NCBI GenBank assembly: GCA_902810695.1
Contig: CADDYV010000004.1
Span: 51,425-115,424 of the forward strand
Reading direction: 5' to 3'
DNA length: 64,000 nt
Source of the DNA: Actinomycetota bacterium
Lineage (GTDB): Bacteria; Actinomycetota; Rubrobacteria; Rubrobacterales; Rubrobacteraceae
Under the pieces are notes generated by a model that did no database searches, was not told the origin of the DNA, and saw nothing but the letters and a program-made list of their open reading frames with translations. Positions 52,949 to 61,363 of the stretch are shown here, one piece after another. Numbering within the stretch: position 1 is the stretch's first letter; every line of letters begins with the position of its first letter. Both the position numbers and the translations under genes were made by a program.

Positions 52949-53167
52949 ATGAGGACTACGCTAGACATTGATGCCGAATTGCTGGAAGAGGCGGTTCGGT
53001 TGAGCGGGCAGAAGAAGCGATCTGCGGCGGTTCGGGTTGCGCTTGAAGAGTACGTGAGGCTCAGGCGCAAGGAGCTTTTACTAGAGATGCCGGGTCGGGT
53101 GCGATTGGAAGAAAACTGGCGGGAGCTTCGGGCGCTGGAGCAAGATGAGCCGCATGGTTCTGATTGA
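52949..53167 (+). CDS. vapB: VapB-type antitoxin
   Basis: A 72-residue antitoxin with an N-terminal ribbon-helix-helix (MRTTLDIDAELLEEAVRLSG and KRSAAVRVALEEYVRLRRKE) and a charged C-terminal tail that would wrap the toxin. ATG 52949 is taken because of the promoter position. The reading frame overlaps vapC by 23 bases. Confidence 0.88.
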   Translation: MRTTLDIDAELLEEAVRLSGQKKRSAAVRVALEEYVRLRRKELLLEMPGRVRLEENWRELRALEQDEPHGSD

Positions 53168-53543
53168 TACTTCGTGCTGGATCGAGTACTTCAATCGTCC
53201 TGGGGAGAAGATCGCGGATCGGGTACGCGCTCTGGTTCGCGATGACCGGGCCGCTCTGACCGGGATCATCTTATCCGAGCTATTGCAAGGTGCGCGTACC
53301 ATCGAGGAAGCATCGGAGTTGCGCCTGGCCCTGGAAGCGCCCGTCTTTCTGGAGTCTGACAGGAAAGTTTACGTCCGGGCTGGCGAGTTGGGCTTCGAGC
53401 TGCGCCAGCAGGGGATCACCGTCCCGCTAACCGACTGTATCATCGCTGCAGTAGCAGAAGCCGACGGGGCGTCCGTGCTCACCCTGGATGGGCATTTCGA
53501 GCATCTGGCGCGGGTAGCCTCCCTGCAAATCGAAAGAGATTAG
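53145..53543 (+). CDS. vapC: VapC-type PIN-domain toxin ribonuclease
   Basis: A 132-residue PIN ribonuclease with all four acidic residues in place: VLIDTS (Asp8), LSELLQGA (Glu), TDCIIAA (Asp) and LTLDGHFEHLA (Asp). It would cleave tRNA or rRNA when free of VapB. In contrast with the DUF433/DUF5615 locus at 44 kb this pair is intact. Confidence 0.9.
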   Translation: MSRMVLIDTSCWIEYFNRPGEKIADRVRALVRDDRAALTGIILSELLQGARTIEEASELRLALEAPVFLESDRKVYVRAGELGFELRQQGITVPLTDCIIAAVAEADGASVLTLDGHFEHLARVASLQIERD

Positions 53544-53558
53544 CAGGGGGAAGATCCT

Positions 53559-53942
53559 TTAGCTGCGCTCGATGAACTCTATGCGGTAGCCGTCGGGGTC
53601 GCGGACGAAGAAGAGGCGCGTCCCGCTGCCGCCCATCGCGTGCGGCTTGCTCTCGAAGTCAACCCCGCCAGCGTCTTCGAGCTTCTGCGCGAGCGCGTCG
53701 AGGTCGTCAACGACGAAGGCGATGTGGCTGTAGCCTTCGCCCAGGGGATAGGGCTCGGTGCGGTCGTGGTTGAGGGTCAGCTCCAGGCGGGGCTCCGGGT
53801 CGCCCGGAACCGCGAAGAAGGCGTTGGTCGCATCGGGACCGACGGGGCTCTTGCGGACGAGCTCCAGCCCGAGCTTGTTGGCGTAGAAGTCAATGCTCCG
53901 GTCGAGATCCAGGACCCTGTAGCAGGTGTGGACGTACTGCAC
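53559..53942 (-). CDS. Glyoxalase I-like VOC family protein
   Basis: A 127-residue VOC protein resembling lactoylglutathione lyase. Metal ligands are expected at His5 (MQYVHTC), Glu in RLELTLN, His in GYSHIAF and Glu in RIEFIE, all present. GTG start behind AAGGAG. Actinobacteria generally lack glutathione, so the thiol partner is uncertain. Confidence 0.88.
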   Translation of the reverse strand: MQYVHTCYRVLDLDRSIDFYANKLGLELVRKSPVGPDATNAFFAVPGDPEPRLELTLNHDRTEPYPLGEGYSHIAFVVDDLDALAQKLEDAGGVDFESKPHAMGGSGTRLFFVRDPDGYRIEFIERS

Positions 53943-54080
53943 GATGCGCTCCTTTTTCGCCGCCAGCCATTCTTAGCTTTTCGCCCGGTCATTCTAGCAG
54001 AAGGTGCCACGGATCCGGCGCGCCTCGCTATCAGCCCAAAAGCCTTCTGTAACCACCCCGAATACTGATATGCTTTTTCT

Positions 54081-55670
54081 ATGGAGAGGGAGACGCACCA
54101 GCCGGAGAGCCCGGCCCGCAGGGCGGCCCGCATAGCGCGGGTCGGGGCGCGCTACGGGTTTGGGTTCGTGTTCGGGAGCCGGTTCTTCTCGTTCCGGCGC
54201 AAGGCCGAGCCGGGGCAGATAGGCATGAGGCTGCGCCTGTCTCTGGAGGAGCTGGGACCGGTCTTCGTCGAGTTGGGGAGATTCCTCTCCACCAGGGGCG
54301 ACCTCCTTCCGCCGGATGTCGCAGCGGAGCTCGGGCGCTCTTCGGTGGTGGTGAAGCCCGTATCCCCTGCGGAGGTGCGCACCCTCATCGAGCGCGAGCT
54401 TGGCAACGACCTGGAGCGGCTGTTTCTGGAATTCGAGCGTACGCCGGTCCGGGTTGGAACCTTCACCCAGGCGCACCGGGCCGTCCTTCCCGGAGACCGC
54501 CCGGCACTGGTGGTTTTGGACCGTCCGGGGGTGCGGCGCGACCTCCTGGCGATGCGGCCCGTGGCCGACCTGACGCGCAGGCGGCTCGGCGACCGGCTGC
54601 CGCTCAACCCTTCGGAGGCGGTAACGGAGTTCGCCGCCCACGCGGGACAGCGGCGGGACATGTACGCTTCAGCCCAGATATCCCGCAAGCTGCAGAGGGT
54701 CGCGGACTTCGGCCTCCACGTCCCCGGCATCTACCGGGGTTACTCCGCGGGACGCTGCATCACCTTCGAGGCGCCTGCGGTCCCCGAATCTCTCAATGAT
54801 GAGCAGTACCGCGAAGTCTCCGACGCACTCATCCGGCTCGGCCTGACGGCGGGGATCTTCTTCTTCGAGCCCTCGCCGGAGCGTTTCACCGTGGACGGGG
54901 ATACGGGAGAGCTCTGGCTCGCCGATCCCACGGAGATGCTCTCCCTCGACCCCGAGAGGCTGAGGGGGCTCGCGGAGGTTCTGGCCGCGATCCGCCGTGG
55001 AGACGTGGATGGCGTGATGCGCGCCCTGCCGCTTACGGGCAGCGTGGTGCCGGACGAGGACTCCGCCCTGCGGCGCGAGCTTCGGGACGCCCTGGGTTCG
55101 CTCGGCGGTCCCTTCTGGCAGGAGCGGTCTCTGGCGGAGATCCGGGACCGCGTCCTGCGAACAGCATACGCGGGCGGTCTCAGGCTGCAGACGGAGGTCG
55201 CGGTGCTCGTGCACTCGCTGACGACGGCGGAGAACCTCGGGCGCGGTGCGGATGGTTACGTAGGGACCGTCGAGGCGGCGCGGGCGGCGCAGGTGGCGAT
55301 ATCGCGCTCCAGGGACCCGCGCGAGGTGGCATCCCGCACCATCAGGAACCTCGCCCAGCCGGAGACCTACGCCGACTACCCGCGCCAGGTCCACGCCCTG
55401 CTCAACGAGCTAAAAGACGGCGAGATCGAGGTCCAGTTCAGGCACGGGGGGCTGGATGATTTGATATCCAAGGTAGACATTCTCGCCAACCGGCTCGTCT
55501 TCGCGCTGCTCATCGCGGCCCTGATCGTGGGCTCCTCGCTCATAGGGATCTTCTCCAAGGCCGGGGTCCGCATCCTGGGGGTGAGCGTCTTCGGGCTGAG
55601 CGGGTTCGTCATCGCCGCCATACTCGGGCTGGCGCTGCTCGTCGGGATCATCCGTTCCGGCAGGCTGTAG
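54081..55670 (+). CDS. Degenerate AarF/ABC1/UbiB-like protein (probable pseudokinase)
   Basis: A 529-residue protein following the AarF plan (LRLSLEELGPVFVELGRFLSTRGDLLPPDV, RTLIERELGNDLERLFLEFERTP) with two C-terminal membrane helices. Key kinase residues are lost: KxGQ is E64-LGR, the Ala-rich loop AAASIGQVH reads RVGTFTQAH, the nucleotide-binding Lys of AVKV is absent (VVLD, 144-147), DPHPGN is EPSPER (263-268) and the DFG Asp is ADP (281-283). A role as membrane-bound quinone or lipid factor without kinase activity is possible. Confidence 0.72.
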   Translation: MERETHQPESPARRAARIARVGARYGFGFVFGSRFFSFRRKAEPGQIGMRLRLSLEELGPVFVELGRFLSTRGDLLPPDVAAELGRSSVVVKPVSPAEVRTLIERELGNDLERLFLEFERTPVRVGTFTQAHRAVLPGDRPALVVLDRPGVRRDLLAMRPVADLTRRRLGDRLPLNPSEAVTEFAAHAGQRRDMYASAQISRKLQRVADFGLHVPGIYRGYSAGRCITFEAPAVPESLNDEQYREVSDALIRLGLTAGIFFFEPSPERFTVDGDTGELWLADPTEMLSLDPERLRGLAEVLAAIRRGDVDGVMRALPLTGSVVPDEDSALRRELRDALGSLGGPFWQERSLAEIRDRVLRTAYAGGLRLQTEVAVLVHSLTTAENLGRGADGYVGTVEAARAAQVAISRSRDPREVASRTIRNLAQPETYADYPRQVHALLNELKDGEIEVQFRHGGLDDLISKVDILANRLVFALLIAALIVGSSLIGIFSKAGVRILGVSVFGLSGFVIAAILGLALLVGIIRSGRL

Positions 55671-55765
55671 CCGCCGGCATAGCACGAAGGTGCGCCATAA
55701 ATTAGTCTCTTAATAGCCCTTCAGAATGATGAGATCCGCAACGGGTGGTGAGAAAATTCCCCATC

Positions 55766-56059
55766 ATGGCGACGAAGATCAAGAAAGCGACAACCACCAA
55801 AACCAGAAACAAGGTTCGTCCCGAACCGCCGTGGAACGTGATCCTGCACAACGACTGGAATAACTCGATGCCGAAAGTCGTCGTGATCCTGCGCCGCACC
55901 ATCCCCGGCATGACGCTGAAGAAGGCCACCCGGATCATGTGGGAGGCGCACACCAGCGGCCAGGCGGTCGTGAAAAGTTGCCACAAAGAACTCGCCGAGC
56001 TCTACATGGAGAAGTTGCAGCAGCAGGGGCTCACGGTCAGCATCGAACCGGCCCCGTAG
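55766..56059 (+). CDS. clpS: ATP-dependent Clp protease adaptor ClpS
   Basis: A 97-residue adaptor that delivers N-degron proteins to ClpCP/ClpAP. The core WNVILHNDWNNSMPKVVVIL holds the N-degron-binding Asn-Asp pair, and HTSGQAVVKSCHKELAELYMEKL gives the rest. A basic 25-residue N-terminal tail precedes it. No Shine-Dalgarno before ATG 55766; GTG 55748 is an alternative. Confidence 0.9.
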   Translation: MATKIKKATTTKTRNKVRPEPPWNVILHNDWNNSMPKVVVILRRTIPGMTLKKATRIMWEAHTSGQAVVKSCHKELAELYMEKLQQQGLTVSIEPAP

Positions 56060-56064
56060 TTTAA

Positions 56065-56295
56065 CTACGCGGAATCGCTGCCGGTAAAACCGGAGGTTAT
56101 CCCCAGCATCTCGCGGACCCGCCGGCCTTCGCGGTGGCCGCGATAGTAGGCTAGGCGGTCCATATCCGACCAGATAGCCCTGTTGCTGCTGAGGGTGAAT
56201 GCTGGAGTACCGAACCGTCCGTCTTCCCAGCCGCTCCGGTAGGCCTGGCTCTCCCGGACCGAGGCCGTCATCCACGCATTCCTGGGCTTGTCCAT
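56065..56295 (-). CDS. Hypothetical 76-residue protein
   Basis: A polar protein with two similar helices (QAYRSGWEDGRFG and LAYYRGHREGRRVREM) separated by a variable loop, an A-Y-x-x-G-x-x-x-G pattern vaguely like ribosome modulation factors. GGGGAGG precedes the ATG and a TTGACA -35 lies upstream. Convergent with clpS. Confidence 0.6.
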   Translation of the reverse strand: MDKPRNAWMTASVRESQAYRSGWEDGRFGTPAFTLSSNRAIWSDMDRLAYYRGHREGRRVREMLGITSGFTGSDSA

Positions 56296-56330
56296 ATATC
56301 TGCCTCCCCGAATGCCACCTTACGAGCTGT

Positions 56331-56359
56331 ATGAAACGGCAATTTAAAGTCTGTGTCAA
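56331..56359 (-). promoter_or_regulatory. Possible promoter of the 76-residue protein gene
   Basis: Minus strand: consensus -35 TTGACA (56359-56354), 17-base spacer, weak -10 TTTCAT (56336-56331). The nearby region to 56420 is AT-rich. Confidence 0.4.
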
Positions 56360-56420
56360 CATCTTTTAACAAAAACCGTGTTTTATTGTTCACAAAAGCC
56401 CGACAAAGGGGATTCCGGGG

Positions 56421-57602
56421 CTACTCGAGTGGCCTGAAAAGCCCGAAAGAAGAGGTGTATCCGTGCAAAAAGGTCGCTTCGCCGACCGGCCCTATCTCAC
56501 CGTTGCAGAAGAACCCGCCGACGGGAAGCTCTCCGAGCCGGCTGCGAAATAGACCGGTATCGAAGTTCGGTCGCCCGTAGAGACCTTTCCCGCGTCCGAG
56601 GCAGGAGAAGAGCAAGGCCCCCTCGACGCCCGGCAGGTCGGGGGATTTCGCGTATCCGGTGAGCAGGGCATCCAGGTCTTCGGCGGAGGTCTGCGCGTCG
56701 CGGAGGTGGAATTGGACGCGCATCCCCTCCTGGAGGTTTTCTCCCACGGCGAGGGCTCCGCTCCGGGGGTCGAACCCGATCAGATTCCGCACCAGGAAGT
56801 CTCCCGCCGCGGGCTTCTCGCGAAACTCGTCCATCGCCACCCCGATGAAGAGCGCGGTGTTGGCCAGCCGACGGTCGCGCTCGTCGAGCCCGGCAAAGAC
56901 CTCTTCGAGAACCTTCAAGGCGGGCTCTCCGTCGAGCTCGTACAGGAAATTCCCCTTGCAGGACGTTATCCGCATCAACTCCCCCACGGGACGGCAGCCC
57001 TGGGCCACGATCGTATCCACGGCGATATTCCCGCTGAGCGCCAGCCCCACCGTACCCTCCTTGAACACCTTCCCGCCGAGGAAAAGGGCGTTCAGCCCCG
57101 GAGAGGTGGCGCCGCTGGCGAGGCCGCCGATCTTGACCGACTCCGGGAAGGCGTAATCCAGACCTGCGAGCAGAACTTCTGTGCGGACGGTGAAGGGATC
57201 GGCGAGCAACACGAACTGCGGCCTCTCTTCCGCCCGGATACCGACCAGTTCCTTCCAGTCACCCGGCGGCGCGTCGAGATCCGGAAGCTCTCCCCCGACG
57301 TGAAACGTGTGGATGCGGACACCCGGCAGCCGGGCAGCGACGAGGGCGACGGCGGGCGCTCCTTCGACCTCCGTCCAGTTCCCTATAACCCCACCGCCAG
57401 AGCAACCAGCGAAGACCTCAGGCTCCAGATGACGCCCAAAGACTTCGGGCACCCGGTCGTAGTACCCGGCGAAGTGCGGCGTAACGAAGGCCAGCGCCAG
57501 TGATACCGGGCCGTCTCCCAGGGCATCCGCGACCCCTTTCGCGCAGTCGGAGACAGCCCTCTCGAAAGACGTTTCCCTGGATAAAGACGTGGCCCACTTC
57601 AT
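56421..57602 (-). CDS. FIST domain signal transduction protein
   Basis: A 393-residue protein with FIST_N (SLALAFVTPHFAGYYDRV, FAGCSGGGVIG) and FIST_C (QGCRPVGELMRITSCKGNFLYELDGEPAL; GALLFSCLGRG; GGFFCNGEIGP) domains. FIST proteins are predicted small-molecule sensors, sometimes linked to amino-acid or F-box-like signalling; none of the usual histidine kinase partners is adjacent. Divergent from the PLP enzyme gene. Confidence 0.87.
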   Translation of the reverse strand: MKWATSLSRETSFERAVSDCAKGVADALGDGPVSLALAFVTPHFAGYYDRVPEVFGRHLEPEVFAGCSGGGVIGNWTEVEGAPAVALVAARLPGVRIHTFHVGGELPDLDAPPGDWKELVGIRAEERPQFVLLADPFTVRTEVLLAGLDYAFPESVKIGGLASGATSPGLNALFLGGKVFKEGTVGLALSGNIAVDTIVAQGCRPVGELMRITSCKGNFLYELDGEPALKVLEEVFAGLDERDRRLANTALFIGVAMDEFREKPAAGDFLVRNLIGFDPRSGALAVGENLQEGMRVQFHLRDAQTSAEDLDALLTGYAKSPDLPGVEGALLFSCLGRGKGLYGRPNFDTGLFRSRLGELPVGGFFCNGEIGPVGEATFLHGYTSSFGLFRPLE

Positions 57603-57761
57603 CTCAATTCCCCAGTTTATACCCGCGTGAATTCTCCAATAATAACAATCAGGACGTGTGAGACCAGCCAGTATGGAGATATACCGGCGGTCCCACCTGG
57701 TAGGAGCTATGATCTCGACAGGACATATGCCAGAGGTTTCTAGAAGTGGAAAGGAAAGCTC

Positions 57762-58901
57762 GTGAAACTACCCGACCAGCGGCACCTGTTCGATATCCCC
57801 GAAGATGTCGCGTACCTGAACTGCGCGTACATGTCTCCCCAGATGCGTCCGGCGCGCGAGGCCGCGGAACGCGCGCTCGAAAAGAGGGCGCATCCCTGGC
57901 AGATAACCCCCGATGACTTCTTCGACGCGGTGGAGGAAGCGCGCATATTGTTCGCACGGCTCGTCGGCGGTGATGCAGACGGGGTCGCCATCGTCCCCTC
58001 AGCAAGCTACGGGATAGCGACTGCGGCGGCGAACGTCCGCGTGGAAGAGGGGCAGAGCATCGCGATCCTGGAAGAGCAGTTTCCCTCGAACGTCTACCCG
58101 TGGCTCGAACTCGCCAGGCAGCGCAAAGCCAGAGTCGCCACAGTGCCGCGCCCCGAAGACCACGACTGGACGGCGGCACTGCTGGATCACATCGGCCAGA
58201 ATACCGCCGTTGTCGCTGTGCCCAACTGCCACTGGACGGACGGCTCGCTCCTAGACCTCGTGCGCATCGGAGAGCGCGTCCGGGAAGTTGGGGCCGCGCT
58301 GGTGGTGGACGCGATACAGTCGCTGGGGGTCTATCCGCTGCACATCTCGGAAGTGAGGCCGGATTTCCTCGTCGCGCCGGCCTACAAATGGCTTCTGGGA
58401 CCTTACGGCGTCGGGTTTCTGTACGCGGGCGAAGAGTACCGGGATGGTATGCCGATAGAGCACAACTGGATCAACCGCAAAGGGAGCGAGGACTTCTCCG
58501 GGCTGGTCGTCTATCAGGAGGAGTTTCAGCCCGGCGCGAGGCGCTACGACGTGGGCGAGCGGAGCAACTTCATCCTGCTCCCGATGGCGATAGCCGCCCT
58601 GCGCCAGATCCTCGACTGGGGAGTAGAGAACGCCGCAGAAACCCTCGCGGAGCTTACCGGCATTATCGAGGAGAGCGCGGCGAAGCTAGGCATCGAGGCC
58701 ACCCCGAAAGGGAAGCGGGTGCCGCACATGATCGGGCTGCATCTCGGCTCCAGAACCCCCGGAGACCTCGGCCCCCGGCTCGCTTCCGCGAACGTCTACG
58801 CGAGCGTACGGGGCGAGTCCCTGCGCATCTCGCCACATCTCTATAACACCGAAGCGGACGTTGACCGCCTGTTCGCAGCCCTGTCGAAATTTCTCAGATA
58901 G
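57762..58901 (+). CDS. Class V aminotransferase-fold PLP enzyme
   Basis: A 379-residue enzyme of the class V aminotransferase/cysteine desulfurase fold: AYLNCAYMSPQMRPA at the start, the cofactor Asp in VVDAIQSLGVYPL and the PLP Lys in APAYKWLLGPYGVGFLY. The group includes isopenicillin epimerase-like and selenocysteine lyase-like enzymes; there is no nearby Fe-S gene. GTG start with AAAGGA upstream. Confidence 0.87.
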   Translation: MKLPDQRHLFDIPEDVAYLNCAYMSPQMRPAREAAERALEKRAHPWQITPDDFFDAVEEARILFARLVGGDADGVAIVPSASYGIATAAANVRVEEGQSIAILEEQFPSNVYPWLELARQRKARVATVPRPEDHDWTAALLDHIGQNTAVVAVPNCHWTDGSLLDLVRIGERVREVGAALVVDAIQSLGVYPLHISEVRPDFLVAPAYKWLLGPYGVGFLYAGEEYRDGMPIEHNWINRKGSEDFSGLVVYQEEFQPGARRYDVGERSNFILLPMAIAALRQILDWGVENAAETLAELTGIIEESAAKLGIEATPKGKRVPHMIGLHLGSRTPGDLGPRLASANVYASVRGESLRISPHLYNTEADVDRLFAALSKFLR

Positions 58902-58930
58902 AGGGCCTTTCAAAAAAACCGGCACTCACT

Positions 58931-59512
58931 CTAGCTGGCCTCGTACTCTCCACGCAGGATAGAGTAGACCTTCAGATCCCGGTATCTCCCCCTTACGAAC
59001 ACGTGCTCCCTCTGCGTCCCTTCATAGCTCATGCCAGATTTCTGCATGACCTTCTCGGATGCCAGGTTTTCGGCGAAGCAGCGCGCCACTATCTTGTTGA
59101 GCTTCATCTTCTCGAAGCCGAACCCTATCACCGCGCGAACCGCCTCGGTCATGAGCCCCTGCCCCCAGTATTCGCTGGAGAGGGCGTACCCCAGCTCCGC
59201 CCGCCCGTGCTCCGGGACCCACGAGCGGTCGTAGCCGCAGGTTCCGATCAGCCTGCCGCTCTCCTTGTGGACCATTCCCCAGCTGAACAGCTCTCCACTC
59301 CCGTACCCTTCGATCATGCGGTTCAGGAAGCTCCTGGAGTCCCCGATCGAGCGGTGCGCGTCCCACATGACGTAGCGAGCCACCTCGGGGTCGGAAGCGT
59401 ACTCGAACACGTCCCTTGCATCTCCCACCGTCATCCGTCGCAGGAGCAGGCGCCTGGTTTCCAGCTCCGGCAGGCTGGCGAGGCGGCTCTTACCGCCGGC
59501 CTCCGTGCTCAT
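58931..59512 (-). CDS. GNAT family acetyltransferase (RimJ/RimL-like)
   Basis: A 193-residue N-acetyltransferase: TRRLLLRRMTVGDARDVFEYASDPEVARYV is the RimJ/RimL start, YALSSEYWGQGLMTEAVRAVIGFGFEKM the acetyl-CoA-binding region, and NLASEKVMQKSGMSYEG the last motif. Acceptor may be a ribosomal protein or small molecule. Overlaps the upstream gene as ATGA. Confidence 0.88.
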   Translation of the reverse strand: MSTEAGGKSRLASLPELETRRLLLRRMTVGDARDVFEYASDPEVARYVMWDAHRSIGDSRSFLNRMIEGYGSGELFSWGMVHKESGRLIGTCGYDRSWVPEHGRAELGYALSSEYWGQGLMTEAVRAVIGFGFEKMKLNKIVARCFAENLASEKVMQKSGMSYEGTQREHVFVRGRYRDLKVYSILRGEYEAS

Positions 59513-59757
59513 CCCCTGATGCTCACGCGCTCTATGCTGGACCAGGGAAGAAACTGGTAGCCCTCCGGGTCCCCGCTCGGATCCCTGACATCGAGCAGGA
59601 TGCCGGCCTCGTCCCGGTCGCAGACGAACCCCGCCACGTCGCTGCCGACCCTCGATACTACCGTCACAAATTTCTTGGGAGACAGGATGTCGGAGATATC
59701 CGGCGTATTCTCCTTGGGACCCTGGGACGCCCTTTCGCTAGCTCTCTTGCCTTCCAA
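59509..59757 (-). CDS. Hypothetical small beta-rich protein
   Basis: An 82-residue protein with a polar head and an Sm-like core (KKFVTVVSRVGSDVAGFVCD, QFLPWSSIERVSI), suggesting a small beta barrel. TTG start behind GGAGG. Coupled to the acetyltransferase. Confidence 0.6.
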   Translation of the reverse strand: MEGKRASERASQGPKENTPDISDILSPKKFVTVVSRVGSDVAGFVCDRDEAGILLDVRDPSGDPEGYQFLPWSSIERVSIRG

Positions 59758-59818
59758 CGCGCCTCCTCCAGATGATGGCTGACAGCCATCCCAGGGTACA
59801 ACATCCGGGGCGCCTAAC

Positions 59819-60580
59819 CTACCTGAAGCTCAGCGGCACCGAAACTCCATCGAAGCTCCCGTCGTGAGGTGATATCTCGCCGACCTCCAGCACCCCCTTC
59901 TTCCCGCTCAGAGAGTCCGGGTAGTCCACGGTAAGCGATATCCTGCCCCAAGCCTCCGACCAGTCGCTGGTTCTGAAGGACCCTTTATCTACCACCCTGC
60001 CGTCCGCGTTCTTTAGGCGCCAGAGTCCCTGCGCCTCGAAAGGCCGTCCGTAGCCGGTGATCATGAAGTTTTCGGGACCGACCTCGTGTTCTGCCCGCGG
60101 CTGCATGAGGACCATCCTCTCGCCGAAGGTTGCCCCCGGATAGCTATTATCCCCGCCGCTCGCCGGTACATCCACGACGATGCGAGCCGGGTGGTCCAGA
60201 TAGAACACGTTCACCGGGCCGGCGGACTTCGTGAGAATAAAGTCCACAAAAAGATTATGCCCGTGCCTGGTCCGAACTACGTAATAACGCGATATCCCCA
60301 CGCCGAGACCTTTGCCTCCCGCCGTGAGCGTATGATCCACCGATGGAAGCCTCACCCGCACCACAGTGTTGCCGTCAATGCGCGACCAGCGGTAGTACGG
60401 AACAGACTCCGCAGGAGCGTCTCTGGTCCCCAGATCCAGGACCGCCCGCTCGTAGGTAACGTGGTTGCCAAACCTCACACCCCGCAGGGTATCCGCAACC
60501 GTCGAGGACTGCGCCGGGGCCGCTCCCTCAAGGAAAACACCAAAAGAAGCTACCACAGCCAGAATCAGCCAGCGCCTCAC
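59819..60580 (-). CDS. Exported AMIN-like/Gmad2 domain protein
   Basis: A 253-residue exported protein: signal sequence (RRWLILAVVASFGVFLEGAAPAQ), an AMIN-like beta domain (VRFGNHVTYERAVLDLGT...NLFVDF) and a Gmad2 domain (FMITGYGRPFEAQGLWRLKNADGRVVDKG, SDWSEAWGRISLTV). These domains bind cell-wall glycans or assist spore germination proteins elsewhere. GTG 60580 behind AAAGGAGAG is preferred to ATG 60607. A GTTAC-N6-GTAAC dyad lies upstream. Confidence 0.8.
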   Translation of the reverse strand: MRRWLILAVVASFGVFLEGAAPAQSSTVADTLRGVRFGNHVTYERAVLDLGTRDAPAESVPYYRWSRIDGNTVVRVRLPSVDHTLTAGGKGLGVGISRYYVVRTRHGHNLFVDFILTKSAGPVNVFYLDHPARIVVDVPASGGDNSYPGATFGERMVLMQPRAEHEVGPENFMITGYGRPFEAQGLWRLKNADGRVVDKGSFRTSDWSEAWGRISLTVDYPDSLSGKKGVLEVGEISPHDGSFDGVSVPLSFR

Positions 60581-60631
60581 AACTCTCTCCTTTCCGAAGC
60601 TCCCCATCCTCCCCAGGCTTTAAATATCTGA

Positions 60632-60660
60632 GTAACATACAAAAGTTACAAAACGGTAAC
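60632..60660. promoter_or_regulatory. GTTAC-N6-GTAAC dyad upstream of the Gmad2 gene
   Basis: GTAAC (60632-60636), GTTAC (60645-60649) and GTAAC (60656-60660); the last two form the same perfect dyad seen upstream of the pilin gene at 50564-50579. Confidence 0.45.
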
Positions 60661-60702
60661 GCGTTGGTTAAAGTTCGGATACAAATGGAGTTCGGTGCAT
60701 CC

Positions 60703-61353
60703 TCAGCGGATCAAGTCTTCAACCGGTATCGCCTCGGTGAACCCAGATTCGGGGTCTATGACGGCGTAATCGGCGCCGGCGTGGCGGGCGACGAGGGCGT
60801 GGCGCTTCAAGCCCTCCGGGTCTTCAATGGTGCCCAGATGTTCGGGTAGCTCCAGGTGCGCGGCGCGCTCGCGGAAGGCTCGGGCCTTCTCCGGTGAACT
60901 GAACAGGGCGGCCACGAGTGCCTCTTCTCCGCCAGTTTCTACCGATATCAGGGGTGCCTCTCCCCTCTCATCGGCCATGATGTACAGCGGAAAGGGGATC
61001 TCTTCGGCCCGTTCGGCGGACACGTGGGCCACGTCTCCGGCGTGAAAAAGTCCCGCCCCCTCACGGGAGATCACGAGCACGTAGTCCGCTCCCGAAGCGG
61101 CGTACTCCTCGATGGCTCTCCAATCCGGGAGTTTGTCCGGCTTGAGCCCGGCGAAGGCGCCCATCCCATTCTCTTCAGCCGAAGCGGAGAACTCGCCGGC
61201 AAGCTCCCTGTCCGAGAACACGGCCCCGACCCTCGCCTTTTCGCCGCCCACGGTGGTTTTCTGGAAAACGTCGTTTCCGGTTGGGTCTACCAGCTTGAAC
61301 AGCGGCGGGGTAGGAAGCTCTTCCAGGGTTAGCTCGCGTCTGAAGCCGTTCAC
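60703..61353 (-). CDS. SseB-like protein with an internal duplication
   Basis: A 216-residue acidic protein, possibly of the SseB fold, made of two similar halves: VFSDRELAGEFSASAEENG...YAASGADYVLVISREG and LFSSPEKARAFRERAAHLE...ARHAGADYAVIDPESG. GTG start. Ten bases downstream of the response regulator gene, so probably co-transcribed with it. Function unknown. Confidence 0.6.
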   Translation of the reverse strand: MNGFRRELTLEELPTPPLFKLVDPTGNDVFQKTTVGGEKARVGAVFSDRELAGEFSASAEENGMGAFAGLKPDKLPDWRAIEEYAASGADYVLVISREGAGLFHAGDVAHVSAERAEEIPFPLYIMADERGEAPLISVETGGEEALVAALFSSPEKARAFRERAAHLELPEHLGTIEDPEGLKRHALVARHAGADYAVIDPESGFTEAIPVEDLIR

Positions 61354-61363
61354 GGCTCCGGGC

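Noticed and set aside
44129..53543. Region as a mobile island because it holds toxin-antitoxin genes and AT-richer pilin genes
   Set aside because: No integrase, transposase, flanking direct repeats or tRNA junction are visible; pilin genes are often AT-richer by themselves.
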